A DNA stretch of 64,000 nucleotides from Xylanimonas cellulosilytica DSM 15894. GTDB lineage: Bacteria; Actinomycetota; Actinomycetes; Actinomycetales; Cellulomonadaceae. Shown here piece by piece: positions 17,743 through 26,280 of this stretch; position 1 is the stretch's first letter; the number at the start of each line of letters is the position of its first letter. The stretch is from NCBI RefSeq assembly GCF_000024965.1, contig NC_013530.1, positions 3,348,001 through 3,412,000 on the forward strand, in the 5' to 3' direction. The notes under the pieces are model-generated. The model was not told the origin of the DNA and made no database searches. It saw only the letters and a program-made list of their open reading frames with translations. The translations under genes and the position numbers were made by a program.

Positions 17743-18674
17743 TGGCGGGCAGCTCCGCCGTCGCGGACTACTCCGCCGCCCTCGTCGAAGGGCCGTGGAA
17801 GCACGAGTTCGTGCCCGCGAACGGCGCCCGCTTCCACGTCGCCCTGGCCGGTCCCGAGCGCGGCTCGGCGCCGCTGGTGGTGCTGCTGCACGGGTTCGGG
17901 CAGTTCTGGTGGACGTTCCGCGACCAGATCACCGCGCTCGCCGACGCCGGATACCGGGTCGCCGCGATGGACCTGCGTGGCACGGCCGCGTCCGACAAGC
18001 CGCCGTCGGGCTACGACACGCCGACGCGCACGCGCGACGTCGCGGGCGTCGTCCGTTCGCTCGGTCATGACCGGGCCGTCGTCGTCGGGCACGGGTTCGG
18101 CGGCGCCGTGGCGTGGTCGATGGCGTCGCTGCAGCCGGCGATCACGGCGGGCGTGGCCGCGCTGGCCTGCCCGCACCCTGCGCGGGTGCACGCGCCGCTC
18201 GTACAGCAGCTCACGCCGCAGGCGCTGCGGCTCATCGCGTTCGCCCAGCTCCCGACGCTGCCGGAGCGGCGCCTGCGCGAGACGGACCTGCTGGAGCGCG
18301 TCTTCGCCCTCGGTGCGGCGCAGCCCTTGCCGGCCGACGCCGTCGCGCTCTACAAGACCGTGCTGCGCATCCCGTTCGCGGCCCACACGGCGGCCGAGGC
18401 GCTGCGCTGGAACGTGCGCTCGACGTCGCCGCGCCCCGACGGTCGCCGCTTCACCGCGGCCGTGCGCCGCGTGGTGACCCTGCCGACCCTTCAGGTGCAC
18501 GGCGCGCTCGACGGCCTGGTCCGCCGTGACCGGGCCGACGCCGACGGCGCCGCGTTCAGCCGCGACTTCCGCTTCGAGGTGCTCGACGACGTCGGGCACT
18601 ACCTCCCGGAGGAGGCGCCGGAGCGCACCACGGAGCTGCTCCTGGACTGGCTGCCACGCGCCACGGCCCGGTGA
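17742..18674 (+). CDS. alpha/beta-fold hydrolase-like protein with a glycine at the nucleophile position
   Basis: A 310-aa alpha/beta-hydrolase fold protein. The oxyanion loop HGFGQFWWTF (50-59), a core strand DLRGTAASDKP, a late acid region HGALDGLVRRD and the C-terminal His in DVGHYLPEEAP are all present. The nucleophile elbow is GHGFGG (116-121), so the expected Ser or Asp at 118 is Gly. It may be catalytically inactive or use another residue. The start ATG 17742 overlaps the glnR stop (TGATG), tying its expression to glnR. Family fold is sure, activity is not. Confidence 0.85.
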   Translation: MAGSSAVADYSAALVEGPWKHEFVPANGARFHVALAGPERGSAPLVVLLHGFGQFWWTFRDQITALADAGYRVAAMDLRGTAASDKPPSGYDTPTRTRDVAGVVRSLGHDRAVVVGHGFGGAVAWSMASLQPAITAGVAALACPHPARVHAPLVQQLTPQALRLIAFAQLPTLPERRLRETDLLERVFALGAAQPLPADAVALYKTVLRIPFAAHTAAEALRWNVRSTSPRPDGRRFTAAVRRVVTLPTLQVHGALDGLVRRDRADADGAAFSRDFRFEVLDDVGHYLPEEAPERTTELLLDWLPRATAR

Positions 18675-18699
18675 ACGGCCCGGCGAGTCCGTCGGTGAG

Positions 18700-19446
18700 C
18701 TAGCGCGGCGGACCGGTCTTCACGAGCTTCGCCGCGGCCACCGGGTCGGTCTCCCCCGCCCCGTACGACGGGCACAGGCTCGCGACGGGGCACGCCCCGC
18801 AGGCGGGGCGCTTCGCGTGGCAGATCCGCCGCCCGTGCCAGACGACGTGGTGCGACAGCATCGTCCAGTCCTTCCGGGGGAAGAGGCCGCCCACCTCGTG
18901 CTCGACCTTCACCGGGTCGTCCGACGTCGTCCAGCCGAACCGGCGGGCCAGACGCCCGAAGTGCGTGTCCACGGTGATGCCCGGGACGCCGAACGCGTTG
19001 CCCAGCACCACGTTGGCGGTCTTGCGCCCGACGCCGGGGAGCGTGACCAGGTCCGCCATCCGGGCCGGCACCTCGCCGCCGAACCGCTCCACGAGCGCCT
19101 GACCGAGCCCGATCACCGCCCGGGCCTTGGCACGGAAGAACCCGAGCGGCCCGAGGATCTGCTCGAGCTCGGCCGGGTCCGCGGAGGCGTACGCTGCGGC
19201 GTCGGGGTAGCGCCCGAACAGGATGGGTGTCGTCGCGTTGACCCGCACGTCCGTGGTCTGTGCGCTGAGCACGGTCGCCACGAGCAGCTCGAGCGGCGTC
19301 GTGAAGTCGAGCTCGGCCTTCGCGTCGGGGTACCGCTCGGCGAGCAGGCGGTCGATACGGCGCGCACGACGCACGAGCGCGACCCGGCTCTCGCCGGTCG
19401 GCGTGCTTGTCGGCGGCGTGGTCGTCGGCGGCTTCGTCGTCGGCAC
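18700..19446 (-). CDS. nth: endonuclease III (DNA glycosylase/AP lyase)
   Basis: A 248-aa base-excision-repair enzyme that removes oxidised pyrimidines. The helix-hairpin-helix [12 protein letters not shown] carries catalytic Lys142, and Asp160 lies in [13 protein letters not shown]. The 4Fe-4S cluster cysteines (209, 216, 219, 225) have exact C-x6-C-x2-C-x5-C spacing. GTG 19446 adds a Thr/Pro-rich N-terminal tail of about 17 residues. It is divergent from the Crp-type regulator, an arrangement often seen in Actinobacteria. Confidence 0.97.
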   Translation of the reverse strand: MPTTKPPTTTPPTSTPTGESRVALVRRARRIDRLLAERYPDAKAELDFTTPLELLVATVLSAQTTDVRVNATTPILFGRYPDAAAYASADPAELEQILGPLGFFRAKARAVIGLGQALVERFGGEVPARMADLVTLPGVGRKTANVVLGNAFGVPGITVDTHFGRLARRFGWTTSDDPVKVEHEVGGLFPRKDWTMLSHHVVWHGRRICHAKRPACGACPVASLCPSYGAGETDPVAAAKLVKTGPPR

Positions 19447-19602
19447 CCGGGCAGCGTAACCGCCCGCACCGACACCCACGCGGGCTGTGCGCCGAACGCC
19501 ACCTGACCGGCGAAACCGCCGGTGTGAGGCAGTATTGAGAACTGGAACACATTTTGGCCCGGGCGCACCCGCCGCCCGGCCCCGAGAACGTGAGGAACCT
19601 TC

Positions 19603-20280
19603 GTGGACGACACCACCGTGCTCTCCGCCCCGCTCTTCGCCGACATGGACGACGTCGAGTCGCGCGGCCTTCTGGAGACGATGGTCCCGGTCGAGCTCTC
19701 CCGCGGTGACGTGCTGTTCCGCGAGGGCGACCCGGGCGACCGCCTGTACGTGATCGCCCAGGGCAAGATCAAGCTGGGCCGCCGCTCCAGCGACGGCCGG
19801 GAGAACCTGCTCTCGGTGCTCGGCCCTGGCGAGATGTTCGGCGAGCTGTCCCTGTTCGACCCGGGCCCTCGCACGGCGACGGCGTCGTCGGTCTCGGACT
19901 CGGTCTGCTACGAGCTGCGGCACTCCGCGCTGGTGCAGTGGGTCAACGCCCACCCGAGCGTCGCCACCCACCTGCTGGGCGCGCTGGCCCGCCGCCTGCG
20001 CCGCACCAACGAGACGCTGGCGGACCTGGTGTTCTCCGACGTCCCCGGCCGCGTCGCCAAGGCGCTGCTCGACCTGTCGACCCGCTTCGGTGAGCCGTCG
20101 GACGAGGGCGTGCGCGTGGCCCACGACCTCACGCAGGAGGAGCTGGCCCAGCTCGTCGGCGCGAGCCGCGAGACGGTCAACAAGGCCCTGGCCGACTTCG
20201 CGTCGCGCGGCTGGGTGCGCCGCGAGGGCCGCGCCGTCGTCCTCCTGGACCTCGACCGCCTGGAACGCCGCGCCCGCTAG
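19603..20280 (+). CDS. Crp/Fnr-family cAMP-binding regulator (GlxR type)
   Basis: A 225-aa global transcription regulator. The cAMP-binding domain (about 1-120) includes [20 protein letters not shown] and the phosphate-binding cassette [20 protein letters not shown] long dimerisation helix follows, then a winged helix-turn-helix (about 170-205: [20 protein letters not shown]). No Fnr-type cysteine cluster is present. GTG 19603 has TGAGGAA six bases upstream. The gene order nth-crp supports the GlxR/Crp ortholog. A partial TGTGA half-site (about 19524) upstream hints at autoregulation but is not convincing. Confidence 0.93.
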   Translation: MDDTTVLSAPLFADMDDVESRGLLETMVPVELSRGDVLFREGDPGDRLYVIAQGKIKLGRRSSDGRENLLSVLGPGEMFGELSLFDPGPRTATASSVSDSVCYELRHSALVQWVNAHPSVATHLLGALARRLRRTNETLADLVFSDVPGRVAKALLDLSTRFGEPSDEGVRVAHDLTQEELAQLVGASRETVNKALADFASRGWVRREGRAVVLLDLDRLERRAR

Positions 20281-20367
20281 AAGCCGGCCAGCCAGCCAGC
20301 CCGACCACCGCCGTCGTCGTCGGAACCCACGACGCACCGCCGTCGTCAGAACACGACAACGCCAAGA

Positions 20368-20470
20368 GCGCTCAGCACAGGGCCTCGACGCCCGGCCGTA
20401 TCCCTCCCGAAGTGGAGCGCCCCCAGGGGCGCGTGAACGCGGCCGGGCGTCGAGGCCCTGTGCTGAGCGC
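20368..20470. repeat. long perfect inverted repeat (31-bp arms) between convergent genes
   Basis: Arms 20368-20398 and 20440-20470 are perfect 31-bp complements (left arm contains CTCAGCACAGGGCCTCGACG). The 41-nt loop contains its own GC hairpin (GCGCCCC with GGGGCGC, about 20418-20432). It lies 87 bp after the crp-type gene and 29 bp before the ridA stop. It probably acts as a two-way transcription terminator; the stem is far longer than needed for that. Confidence 0.88.
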
Positions 20471-20499
20471 GGCCCGGAGATGACCGGGCGAGCGAGAAC

Positions 20500-20973
20500 C
20501 TACGACTTGAGCTCGACGATCAGCTCGACCTCCACCGGGCTGTCCAGCGGCAGCACGGCCACGCCCACCGCGGACCGGGCATGCACCCCTGCCTCGCCGA
20601 ACACCTCGCCGAGCACGGTCGACGCCCCGTTGATCACGCCGGGCTGCCCGGTGAACGCCGGGTCGGAGGCCACGAAGCCGACGACCTTGACGATGCGTGC
20701 GACGTCGTCGAGCGACCCGGTGAGCGCCTTGACGGCCGCGAGCGCGTTGAGCGCGCACTGGCGCGCGTACCCGGCGGCCGCCTCGGGGGTGACCAGCCCG
20801 TCGCCGACGCCGACCTTGCCGGCCTCGGGCAGCGCGCCGTCCACGAACGGAAGCTGCCCCGAGGTGTACACGTACGAGCCGCTGCGGACCGCGGGCACGT
20901 ACGTCGCGACGGGCGCCGCGACGTCGGGCAGGGTGATGCCGAGCTCGGCGAGGCGGGCCTCGACCGCGGTCAT
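20500..20973 (-). CDS. RidA-family protein
   Basis: A 157-aa RidA/YjgF-like protein, a family that hydrolyses reactive enamine/imine intermediates. Typical segments are YVYTSGQLPFVDG (about 35-47), YARQCALNALAAVKAL (about 70-85) and the C-terminal VEVELIVEL. It is longer than classic RidA (about 128 aa) because of an N-terminal extension typical of an actinobacterial subgroup. The catalytic-subfamily Arg of true RidA is not obvious, so the biochemical role is open. It overlaps the upstream DUF4177 gene (ATGA). Confidence 0.87.
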   Translation of the reverse strand: MTAVEARLAELGITLPDVAAPVATYVPAVRSGSYVYTSGQLPFVDGALPEAGKVGVGDGLVTPEAAAGYARQCALNALAAVKALTGSLDDVARIVKVVGFVASDPAFTGQPGVINGASTVLGEVFGEAGVHARSAVGVAVLPLDSPVEVELIVELKS

Positions 20974-21137
20974 CAGCGCTCGCCGGTGGGCCGCTTGAGG
21001 TAGGCCACCAGGCCGGTGCCGTCCGGTCCGGGGACCACCTGCACGAGCTCCCACCCGTCGGCACCCCACTGATCGAGGATCGCCTTGGTGTTGTGGATGA
21101 GCAGGGGGATGGTTGCGTATTCCCACGTCGTCGCCAT
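20973..21137 (-). CDS. DUF4177-like small protein
   Basis: A 54-aa protein with the compact family sequence: TTWEYATIPLL at the start, then WGADGWELVQVVPGPDG and a C-terminal LVAYLKRP. It is full length for this family; function unknown. The stop overlaps the start of the ridA-like gene (ATGA), making a two-gene operon. In many actinobacteria this pair sits by a WhiB gene; none is present here. Confidence 0.85.
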   Translation of the reverse strand: MATTWEYATIPLLIHNTKAILDQWGADGWELVQVVPGPDGTGLVAYLKRPTGER

Positions 21138-21235
21138 GGGGCAAACAGTAGCCCGCACGCGTGCACAGGACCTGCACACGGGATCCTGAGCGTCGGCCTG
21201 CCGCAGCCCAAGGCCGAGCACGTACCCTGACACGC

Positions 21236-23575
21236 ATGGCGAGCAGACAAGTCGCGACCCCGCACGAGCCGAGACGCATGACGCGGACGATTCCCGCGAC
21301 CCAGCTTGTCGCACTCCTGCTGGCGTTCGTGCTGGTCGCCGGGGCGGGCGGTGTGCTCACCGCCGGGCTCACGATCCCGCTGGCGGCCGGTGCCGACGCC
21401 CTCACCGAGCAGTCCGTCACGCTGTTCGACGAGGTCCCTGACGAGCTCGTGCCGGGGACGCTCTCGCAGGCGTCGACGGTGCTGGCGGCCGACGGGTCAC
21501 GGCTGGCGACGTTCTACGCGCAGAACCGCATCGTCGTCCCCCTGGACGAGGTGTCCGACGCGATGAGGAACGCCGTCATCGCGATCGAGGACGAACGGTT
21601 CTACGAGCACGCGGGCGTCGACCCGTACGGCATGATGCGCGCGTTCGTCAACAACGCGCTCCAGCGCCCGCAGCAGGGCGCCTCGACGCTCACGCAGCAG
21701 TACGTGAAGAACGTCCTCATCGACGAGGCCGACCGCAACAACGACCCGTTCGGCATCATCGAGGCTCGCGAGGACTCGAACGCCCGCAAGGCGCGCGAGG
21801 CGAAGCTCGCGATCGCTCTCGAGCAGACGATGTCGAAGGACGAGATCCTGCAGGGGTACCTCAACGTCGCCCAGTTCGGGAAGTACAACATCTACGGCGT
21901 CGAGACCGCCGCCCGGTACTTCTTCGACAAGTCCGCCAAGGACCTCACGCCCGTCGAGGCGGCGACGATCGCGGGCATCACGAAGGCGCCGTCGAAGTTC
22001 GACCCGTCCGTCGAGGAGAACCAGAGGCTCGCCCAGGCGCGCCGCGACGCCGTCCTGAACAAGATGTGGGGTCTCGGGTATCTGCCGACGGACGAGCGGG
22101 ACGAGGCGCTGGCCACCCCGATCGCCGACACGCTCCACATCACCCCCGTGCCGACGGGGTGCCAGGCGGCAGGCGGGTCCGCTTTCTTCTGCCAGTACGT
22201 GATCTCCGAGATCATGACGAACAGCGTGTTCGGCGAGACCGCGGCCGACCGCGAGGCGCTGCTGTACCGCGGTGGCCTGACGATCCGCACGACGCTCGAC
22301 ATCGGCAAGCAGGTGGCGGCCGAGCAGACGGTCGCGGCGCACGTGCCCAACGGCAACGACGCGGGCCTGGAAGCGGCAGTCGTCACGGTGGAGCCCGGCA
22401 CGGGCAAGATCCTCGCGATGGCCCAGAACGTGCCGTTCGACGGCCGCACCGAGCGAGACCCGGGCACGACGTCGGTGAACTACTCCGCCGACCCGTTGCA
22501 CGGCGCGTCGAAGGGCTTCCAGCCCGGCTCGAACTTCAAGCCGTTCGTGCTCGCCCAGTGGCTCAAGGAGGGGCACACGCTGTGGGAGTCGGTGAACGCG
22601 ACCAGGGTCGTGCGGCCGCAGTCCGCGTTCCACTCGTCGTGCAGCACGTTCGGGGGCAACCCCTGGGGACCGCGCAACGCCGAGGGCAGCCTGTCCGGCA
22701 ACATCTCGGTGCTGCGCGCCACCTATGAGTCGGTCAACACGGCGTACGCGTCCATGGCCGCGGAGATCGACCTGTGCGGGCTGCGCAACACCGCCTGGGA
22801 CGCCGGCTTCCGCCCCACCCAGTCGGACCGGAGCGGCACGCTGTTCAACCCGACCGTCGAGGACGTCGACATCACCCCCGCGATGGTGCTGGGCACGCAG
22901 ACGACGTCGCCGCTGCAGCTCGCAGCCGCGTTCGGCACGCTGGCCAGCAACGGCACGTACTGCGCGCCGATCGCGATCACGCAGGTGACGCAGCCGGACG
23001 GCACGGACCTGCCGGTGCCCTCGGCGGACTGCAACCCCAACGCCCTCGCCCCGAACATCGCCTCGACCGTGGTGTACGCGATGGAGAAGGTGTTCACCGA
23101 GTCCCGGGGCACGGGCCGCAACAGCCGGCTCGCGGACGGACGCGTCGCCGCCGGCAAGACGGGTACGAACCAGGGCCACGCGCAGACGTGGTTCACCGGC
23201 TTCACCCCGCAGCTCGTCACCACGGTGTGGGTCGGTGAGGCGTCCGGCGAGACCTCGCACGACGACATCTGGCTCAACGGCGTGCGCCACCGGCCGATGT
23301 ACGGAAGCCGGGTCGCCGCCCCGCTGTGGCAGGACTACATGAACCAGGCCCTCGCCGGGGCCCCGCTCCTCGACTTCCCCGCGCCGGACCAGAGTCTCGT
23401 CGGCACGCCCCCGCCGCCGCCGGCCCCGACGCCGCCGCCCGTCACCACCCCAGAGACGCCCGGCACGGAGGTGCCCGGCGTCCCGACCGACCCGATCGTC
23501 CCTCCCCCGGCTGACAACGGTGGCCGCGGCGACGGGAACGGCGGCGAAGGCCGCGACGGCGGGGGCGGCAACTGA
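21236..23575 (+). CDS. bifunctional class A penicillin-binding protein
   Basis: A 779-aa peptidoglycan synthase. It has one transmembrane helix (about residues 22-50). A glycosyltransferase family 51 domain follows with IEDERFYEHAGVD (about 117-129), GASTLTQQYVKN and EQTMSKDEILQGYLN. A transpeptidase domain carries the SxxK box in QPGSNFKPF, an SxN box in SVNTA and the KTG box in AGKTGT. The tail is Pro-rich, then Gly/Asp/Asn-rich (about the last 55 residues). ATG 21236 is the assigned start; ATG 21278 is an alternative. It is the usual ponA-type protein of this gene neighbourhood. Confidence 0.94.
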   Translation: MASRQVATPHEPRRMTRTIPATQLVALLLAFVLVAGAGGVLTAGLTIPLAAGADALTEQSVTLFDEVPDELVPGTLSQASTVLAADGSRLATFYAQNRIVVPLDEVSDAMRNAVIAIEDERFYEHAGVDPYGMMRAFVNNALQRPQQGASTLTQQYVKNVLIDEADRNNDPFGIIEAREDSNARKAREAKLAIALEQTMSKDEILQGYLNVAQFGKYNIYGVETAARYFFDKSAKDLTPVEAATIAGITKAPSKFDPSVEENQRLAQARRDAVLNKMWGLGYLPTDERDEALATPIADTLHITPVPTGCQAAGGSAFFCQYVISEIMTNSVFGETAADREALLYRGGLTIRTTLDIGKQVAAEQTVAAHVPNGNDAGLEAAVVTVEPGTGKILAMAQNVPFDGRTERDPGTTSVNYSADPLHGASKGFQPGSNFKPFVLAQWLKEGHTLWESVNATRVVRPQSAFHSSCSTFGGNPWGPRNAEGSLSGNISVLRATYESVNTAYASMAAEIDLCGLRNTAWDAGFRPTQSDRSGTLFNPTVEDVDITPAMVLGTQTTSPLQLAAAFGTLASNGTYCAPIAITQVTQPDGTDLPVPSADCNPNALAPNIASTVVYAMEKVFTESRGTGRNSRLADGRVAAGKTGTNQGHAQTWFTGFTPQLVTTVWVGEASGETSHDDIWLNGVRHRPMYGSRVAAPLWQDYMNQALAGAPLLDFPAPDQSLVGTPPPPPAPTPPPVTTPETPGTEVPGVPTDPIVPPPADNGGRGDGNGGEGRDGGGGN

Positions 23576-23586
23576 GCGCGGCGGGC

Positions 23587-24540
23587 GTGCGCGGCGTCGG
23601 CTCCGTGCTCGGCGGGACGCTCGCGTTCACCGCAGCCGGGGTCGCGTACGCGTACGTCGAGACGAAGCTGTTCACGGTCCGGCACGTGACGGTGCCGGTC
23701 CTGCCCGCCGGGCAGGCCGACGTGCGCGTGCTGCACGTCAGCGACCTGCACCTGGTGCCCCGCCAGCGACGCAAGCTGGCATGGGTCCGCTCGCTCGCCG
23801 ACCTCCGGCCCGACCTCGTGGTGGACACGGGTGACAACCTCGCGGACGTCGACGCCGTCGGGCCGCTGCTGGACGCGATGGAGCCGCTGCTCACGACGAC
23901 GCCGGGGGTGTTCGTCATGGGCTCCAACGACTACTGGGGGCCGCGGCCGAAGAACCCGGCCCGCTACCTGCTCCCGGACGCGCGTGTCTTCCACCACGAG
24001 CCGATCCCGCTGCCCTGGGAGCGCCTGGCCGCAGGATTCACGGCCGCCGGCTGGAAGGACCTCGACAACCGTCGCGACGACGTCGTGCTCGCCGACGGGC
24101 GCCGCCTGTCGTTCGTCGGCACGGACGACGCGCACCTCGACCTCGACAAGGTCCCGGCACGCCCCGCGGACGCCCCCGCGACGGGCGCCACGTACGACGA
24201 CGCGGTGCTGCACCTGGGGGTCACGCACGCGCCCTACACGCGGGTGCTGCAGTCCTTCCAGGACGACGGCGCAGCGATCGTCCTCGCCGGGCACACCCAC
24301 GGCGGGCAGCTGCGCGTCCCCGGCTTCGGGGCGCTGGTGACCAACTGTGACCTCGACCGGCGCCGGGCATCCGGGCTGCACGGCTGGCCCGGTGCCCGCC
24401 CCGACCGCCGCAACGGCAGCGACTCGACCTGGCTGCACGTCTCGGCCGGTGCAGGCACCTCGCCGTACGCGCCCGTGCGGTTCGCGTGCCGCCCGGAAGC
24501 GACGTTGCTGACCCTCACGGCGGCCGCGACAGCGCACTAG
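23587..24540 (+). CDS. calcineurin-like metallophosphoesterase (YkuE type), membrane-associated
   Basis: A 317-aa protein with an N-terminal hydrophobic segment (about residues 4-23) and the dimetal phosphoesterase motifs in order: HVSDLHLVP, DTGDNLAD, GSNDYWGP (in place of GNHD) and GHTHGGQLRVPG. The GTG start at 23587 is 11 nt past the penicillin-binding protein stop, so they are likely co-transcribed, as in many Actinobacteria. Substrate unknown; cell-envelope role inferred only from the neighbour. Confidence 0.9.
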   Translation: MRGVGSVLGGTLAFTAAGVAYAYVETKLFTVRHVTVPVLPAGQADVRVLHVSDLHLVPRQRRKLAWVRSLADLRPDLVVDTGDNLADVDAVGPLLDAMEPLLTTTPGVFVMGSNDYWGPRPKNPARYLLPDARVFHHEPIPLPWERLAAGFTAAGWKDLDNRRDDVVLADGRRLSFVGTDDAHLDLDKVPARPADAPATGATYDDAVLHLGVTHAPYTRVLQSFQDDGAAIVLAGHTHGGQLRVPGFGALVTNCDLDRRRASGLHGWPGARPDRRNGSDSTWLHVSAGAGTSPYAPVRFACRPEATLLTLTAAATAH

Positions 24541-24640
24541 GGCGCCCGCCCGACACCCGTTTTCGTCCTGGGCCGATGCTCCGCTATGCTGGGCAGGCTT
24601 CACCGCGCGGGTAGCCCCCGGATCGGTGCGAGCAGTCCCT

Positions 24641-24748
<108 letters not shown>

Positions 24749-24815
24749 GAAGTCGGGGGGCCTTTCGTCATGCTCCGAGCGGCGTACGAAGCACTTCTGC
24801 GGGTAAACGGCGGCA

Positions 24816-24887
24816 ACGAAGAGGTCGCAGGTCCCGGCGTTGGCTTGTCGGCCCGCCAGGCGTCACTCTGACCAGCGGAGACGCCGA
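24816..24887 (+). repeat. decayed third copy of the attachment repeat
   Basis: The 17-mer ACGAAGAGGTCGCAGGT (24816-24832) matches the repeat exactly. CTCTGACCAGCGGAGACGC (24866-24884) matches with one change. The distance between the two blocks (50 bp) is the same as in the intact 76-bp repeats, while the middle has diverged. This is best read as an old attachment site left by an earlier insertion. Confidence 0.8.
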
Positions 24888-24932
24888 GTTGGAGACGGAC
24901 AGCCGCATCGCTTGATCGCCTCGAAACTGCCA

Positions 24933-24956
24933 CTGCTGTACCAACTGCTGCACTAA
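24933..24956 (+). repeat. tandem 12-mer pair, left end of island
   Basis: CTGCTGTACCAA is directly followed by CTGCTGCACTAA. The same 12-mer occurs as a tandem pair in the same orientation at 28954-28977, near the right end. These could be binding sites for a recombination protein; this is inference. The rest of 24770-25021 holds no gene I can support. Confidence 0.75.
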
Positions 24957-25021
24957 GAGATCGCGCGGGTGGGTCATGGGCGTCGGCGGGTCCGGGCCGG
25001 CGAGCACGAATGAGGTGTCGC

Positions 25022-26143
25022 TTACGGCTCCTCATCGTCCACGAACGTGACCTTTCGGCGGTTCGCGTGGTTGACGGCCAGGCCGAAGTTGCTTCCGTCG
25101 TTCAGGCCGATCAGGTGGCCGCGACTAGGTGGGCTTCCATCGGGCCGATAGGTCACTGGGTGCCGCATCCCGAGCACTGAACTGCCGAGCAACTGTGCCG
25201 GTGTCGGGCCCAGCGGCAGTGACGGGTACGGAGCGACCTCACCGACACCGTCGCTCCAGTCGGCGTACCGCGCGGCAGCGACATGGAACAAGCAGCCGTA
25301 AAGCGTGGCGAGCAACGTCGACTCGACGAGCAACGAGGGGACGTCCAGCCCCATACGGGTCAGCTCCAGCCCGTGCTTGCCCTCCTCGTCCTTGGGCGGC
25401 TCGGACAGGTAGGCGACGACGGGCGTCTCGAACAGAAGGACTTCTTTCGCCGCGGCGCTCAGTGGAATGGTGTCTCCGGTGCTGGGGATTGCACCGGCGG
25501 GAAAGAACGCGATCCGTTCGTCGAGGCGGGCCCGAACGGCGAACCCATGCTTGTACTTGTTGTTCGCGGCGGCGATGTTGATGTCAGACCGCGTCAGGAG
25601 GTCCACCGTGCGATCCAGCCACTGATGTACGACGTCGACGCCTTGGCGAACGAGCTCGTTCTCCCGGAACTCTATGTGCCGGTCCTTCGGCAGGAGCAGG
25701 TCGAGATGTGCCTGCCCGTCGTTCCATCCATCGCATTCCCGGATCTTGTCGAACACCTGAAGGTTGCTCATCGGGGTCCTCGATAGCGTCGCCCACACGC
25801 TCACGCTCCCTGGTTCAGCCGTCCGTGTCTGCATCAGCGCAAGCCACAGCCGAGCCACCGCTTCTGCGACGTGCTGCCGCAGCGACATCGCATCGACCGC
25901 AACCTGGGTCTGAAGTGCGTCTGAGGTGTGGGCGAGGAAGTCAGTGTCGCCGATCCAGCGCAACTTTGACCTGAACTCGGCGGCCAACCCCTTCGCGTAG
26001 TCGGCCTCAGCACCGTCGGCGTACGCGATCAGGGACCTGACCCGTGCCGAGAAGTAGCCGTGCGGGTCCGACCCGAAGAAGGCGTCGTCGAGCTCGCGAA
26101 CCTGCTCGAGGCTTGGCTCTCGCCCGGTTGGAGGAGGGAACAC
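25022..26143 (-). CDS. island gene 4: uncharacterised 373-aa protein with NNKYKHG motif
   Basis: The family is not recognised. It is a 373-aa soluble, helix-rich protein with no signal peptide or membrane segment. Features are SLRQHVAEAVARLWLALMQ (about 85-105), then IREC and a mid-protein IAAANNKYKHGFAVRAR (about 200-216). An N-x2-Y-K-H-G string is reminiscent of some all-alpha HEPN-like families, but an Rx4-6H active site is not evident, so I make no functional claim. The GTG start at 26143 has AAGG about 10 nt upstream. It is the last gene of the island operon and is separated from the preceding gene by 137 bp holding a 20-bp palindrome. Confidence 0.75.
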   Translation of the reverse strand: MFPPPTGREPSLEQVRELDDAFFGSDPHGYFSARVRSLIAYADGAEADYAKGLAAEFRSKLRWIGDTDFLAHTSDALQTQVAVDAMSLRQHVAEAVARLWLALMQTRTAEPGSVSVWATLSRTPMSNLQVFDKIRECDGWNDGQAHLDLLLPKDRHIEFRENELVRQGVDVVHQWLDRTVDLLTRSDINIAAANNKYKHGFAVRARLDERIAFFPAGAIPSTGDTIPLSAAAKEVLLFETPVVAYLSEPPKDEEGKHGLELTRMGLDVPSLLVESTLLATLYGCLFHVAAARYADWSDGVGEVAPYPSLPLGPTPAQLLGSSVLGMRHPVTYRPDGSPPSRGHLIGLNDGSNFGLAVNHANRRKVTFVDDEEP

Positions 26144-26249
26144 GTCGCGGCGACCTTCTGTCGGTGGCTGAGTCAGGATGTGGGTTCACGAGGCTTACGA
26201 CTCGTACGTTTTCGGCTTCCGCCTCCAGTTCAATTGCAGCGCCGGACGA

Positions 26250-26269
26250 CCGTGCAACGCGTTGCACGG
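26250..26269. promoter_or_regulatory. 20-bp perfect palindrome between island genes 3 and 4
   Basis: CCGTGCAACG followed by its exact complement CGTTGCACGG, with no loop. A spacer-free palindrome is poor as a terminator and suits a dimeric DNA-binding protein. The HTH protein encoded in the same operon is the obvious candidate, though this is not shown. It lies 11 bp past the gene 3 stop and 106 bp before the start of gene 4. Confidence 0.7.
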
Positions 26270-26280
26270 CACGCCAGCCA

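Noticed and set aside
19515-19560. Autoregulatory CRP site upstream of the crp-type gene
   Set aside because: TGTGA is there but the matching TCACA half is missing at the right spacing.
24933-24956. Possible CRISPR repeat
   Set aside because: Only two contiguous 12-mers with no spacers and no cas genes nearby.
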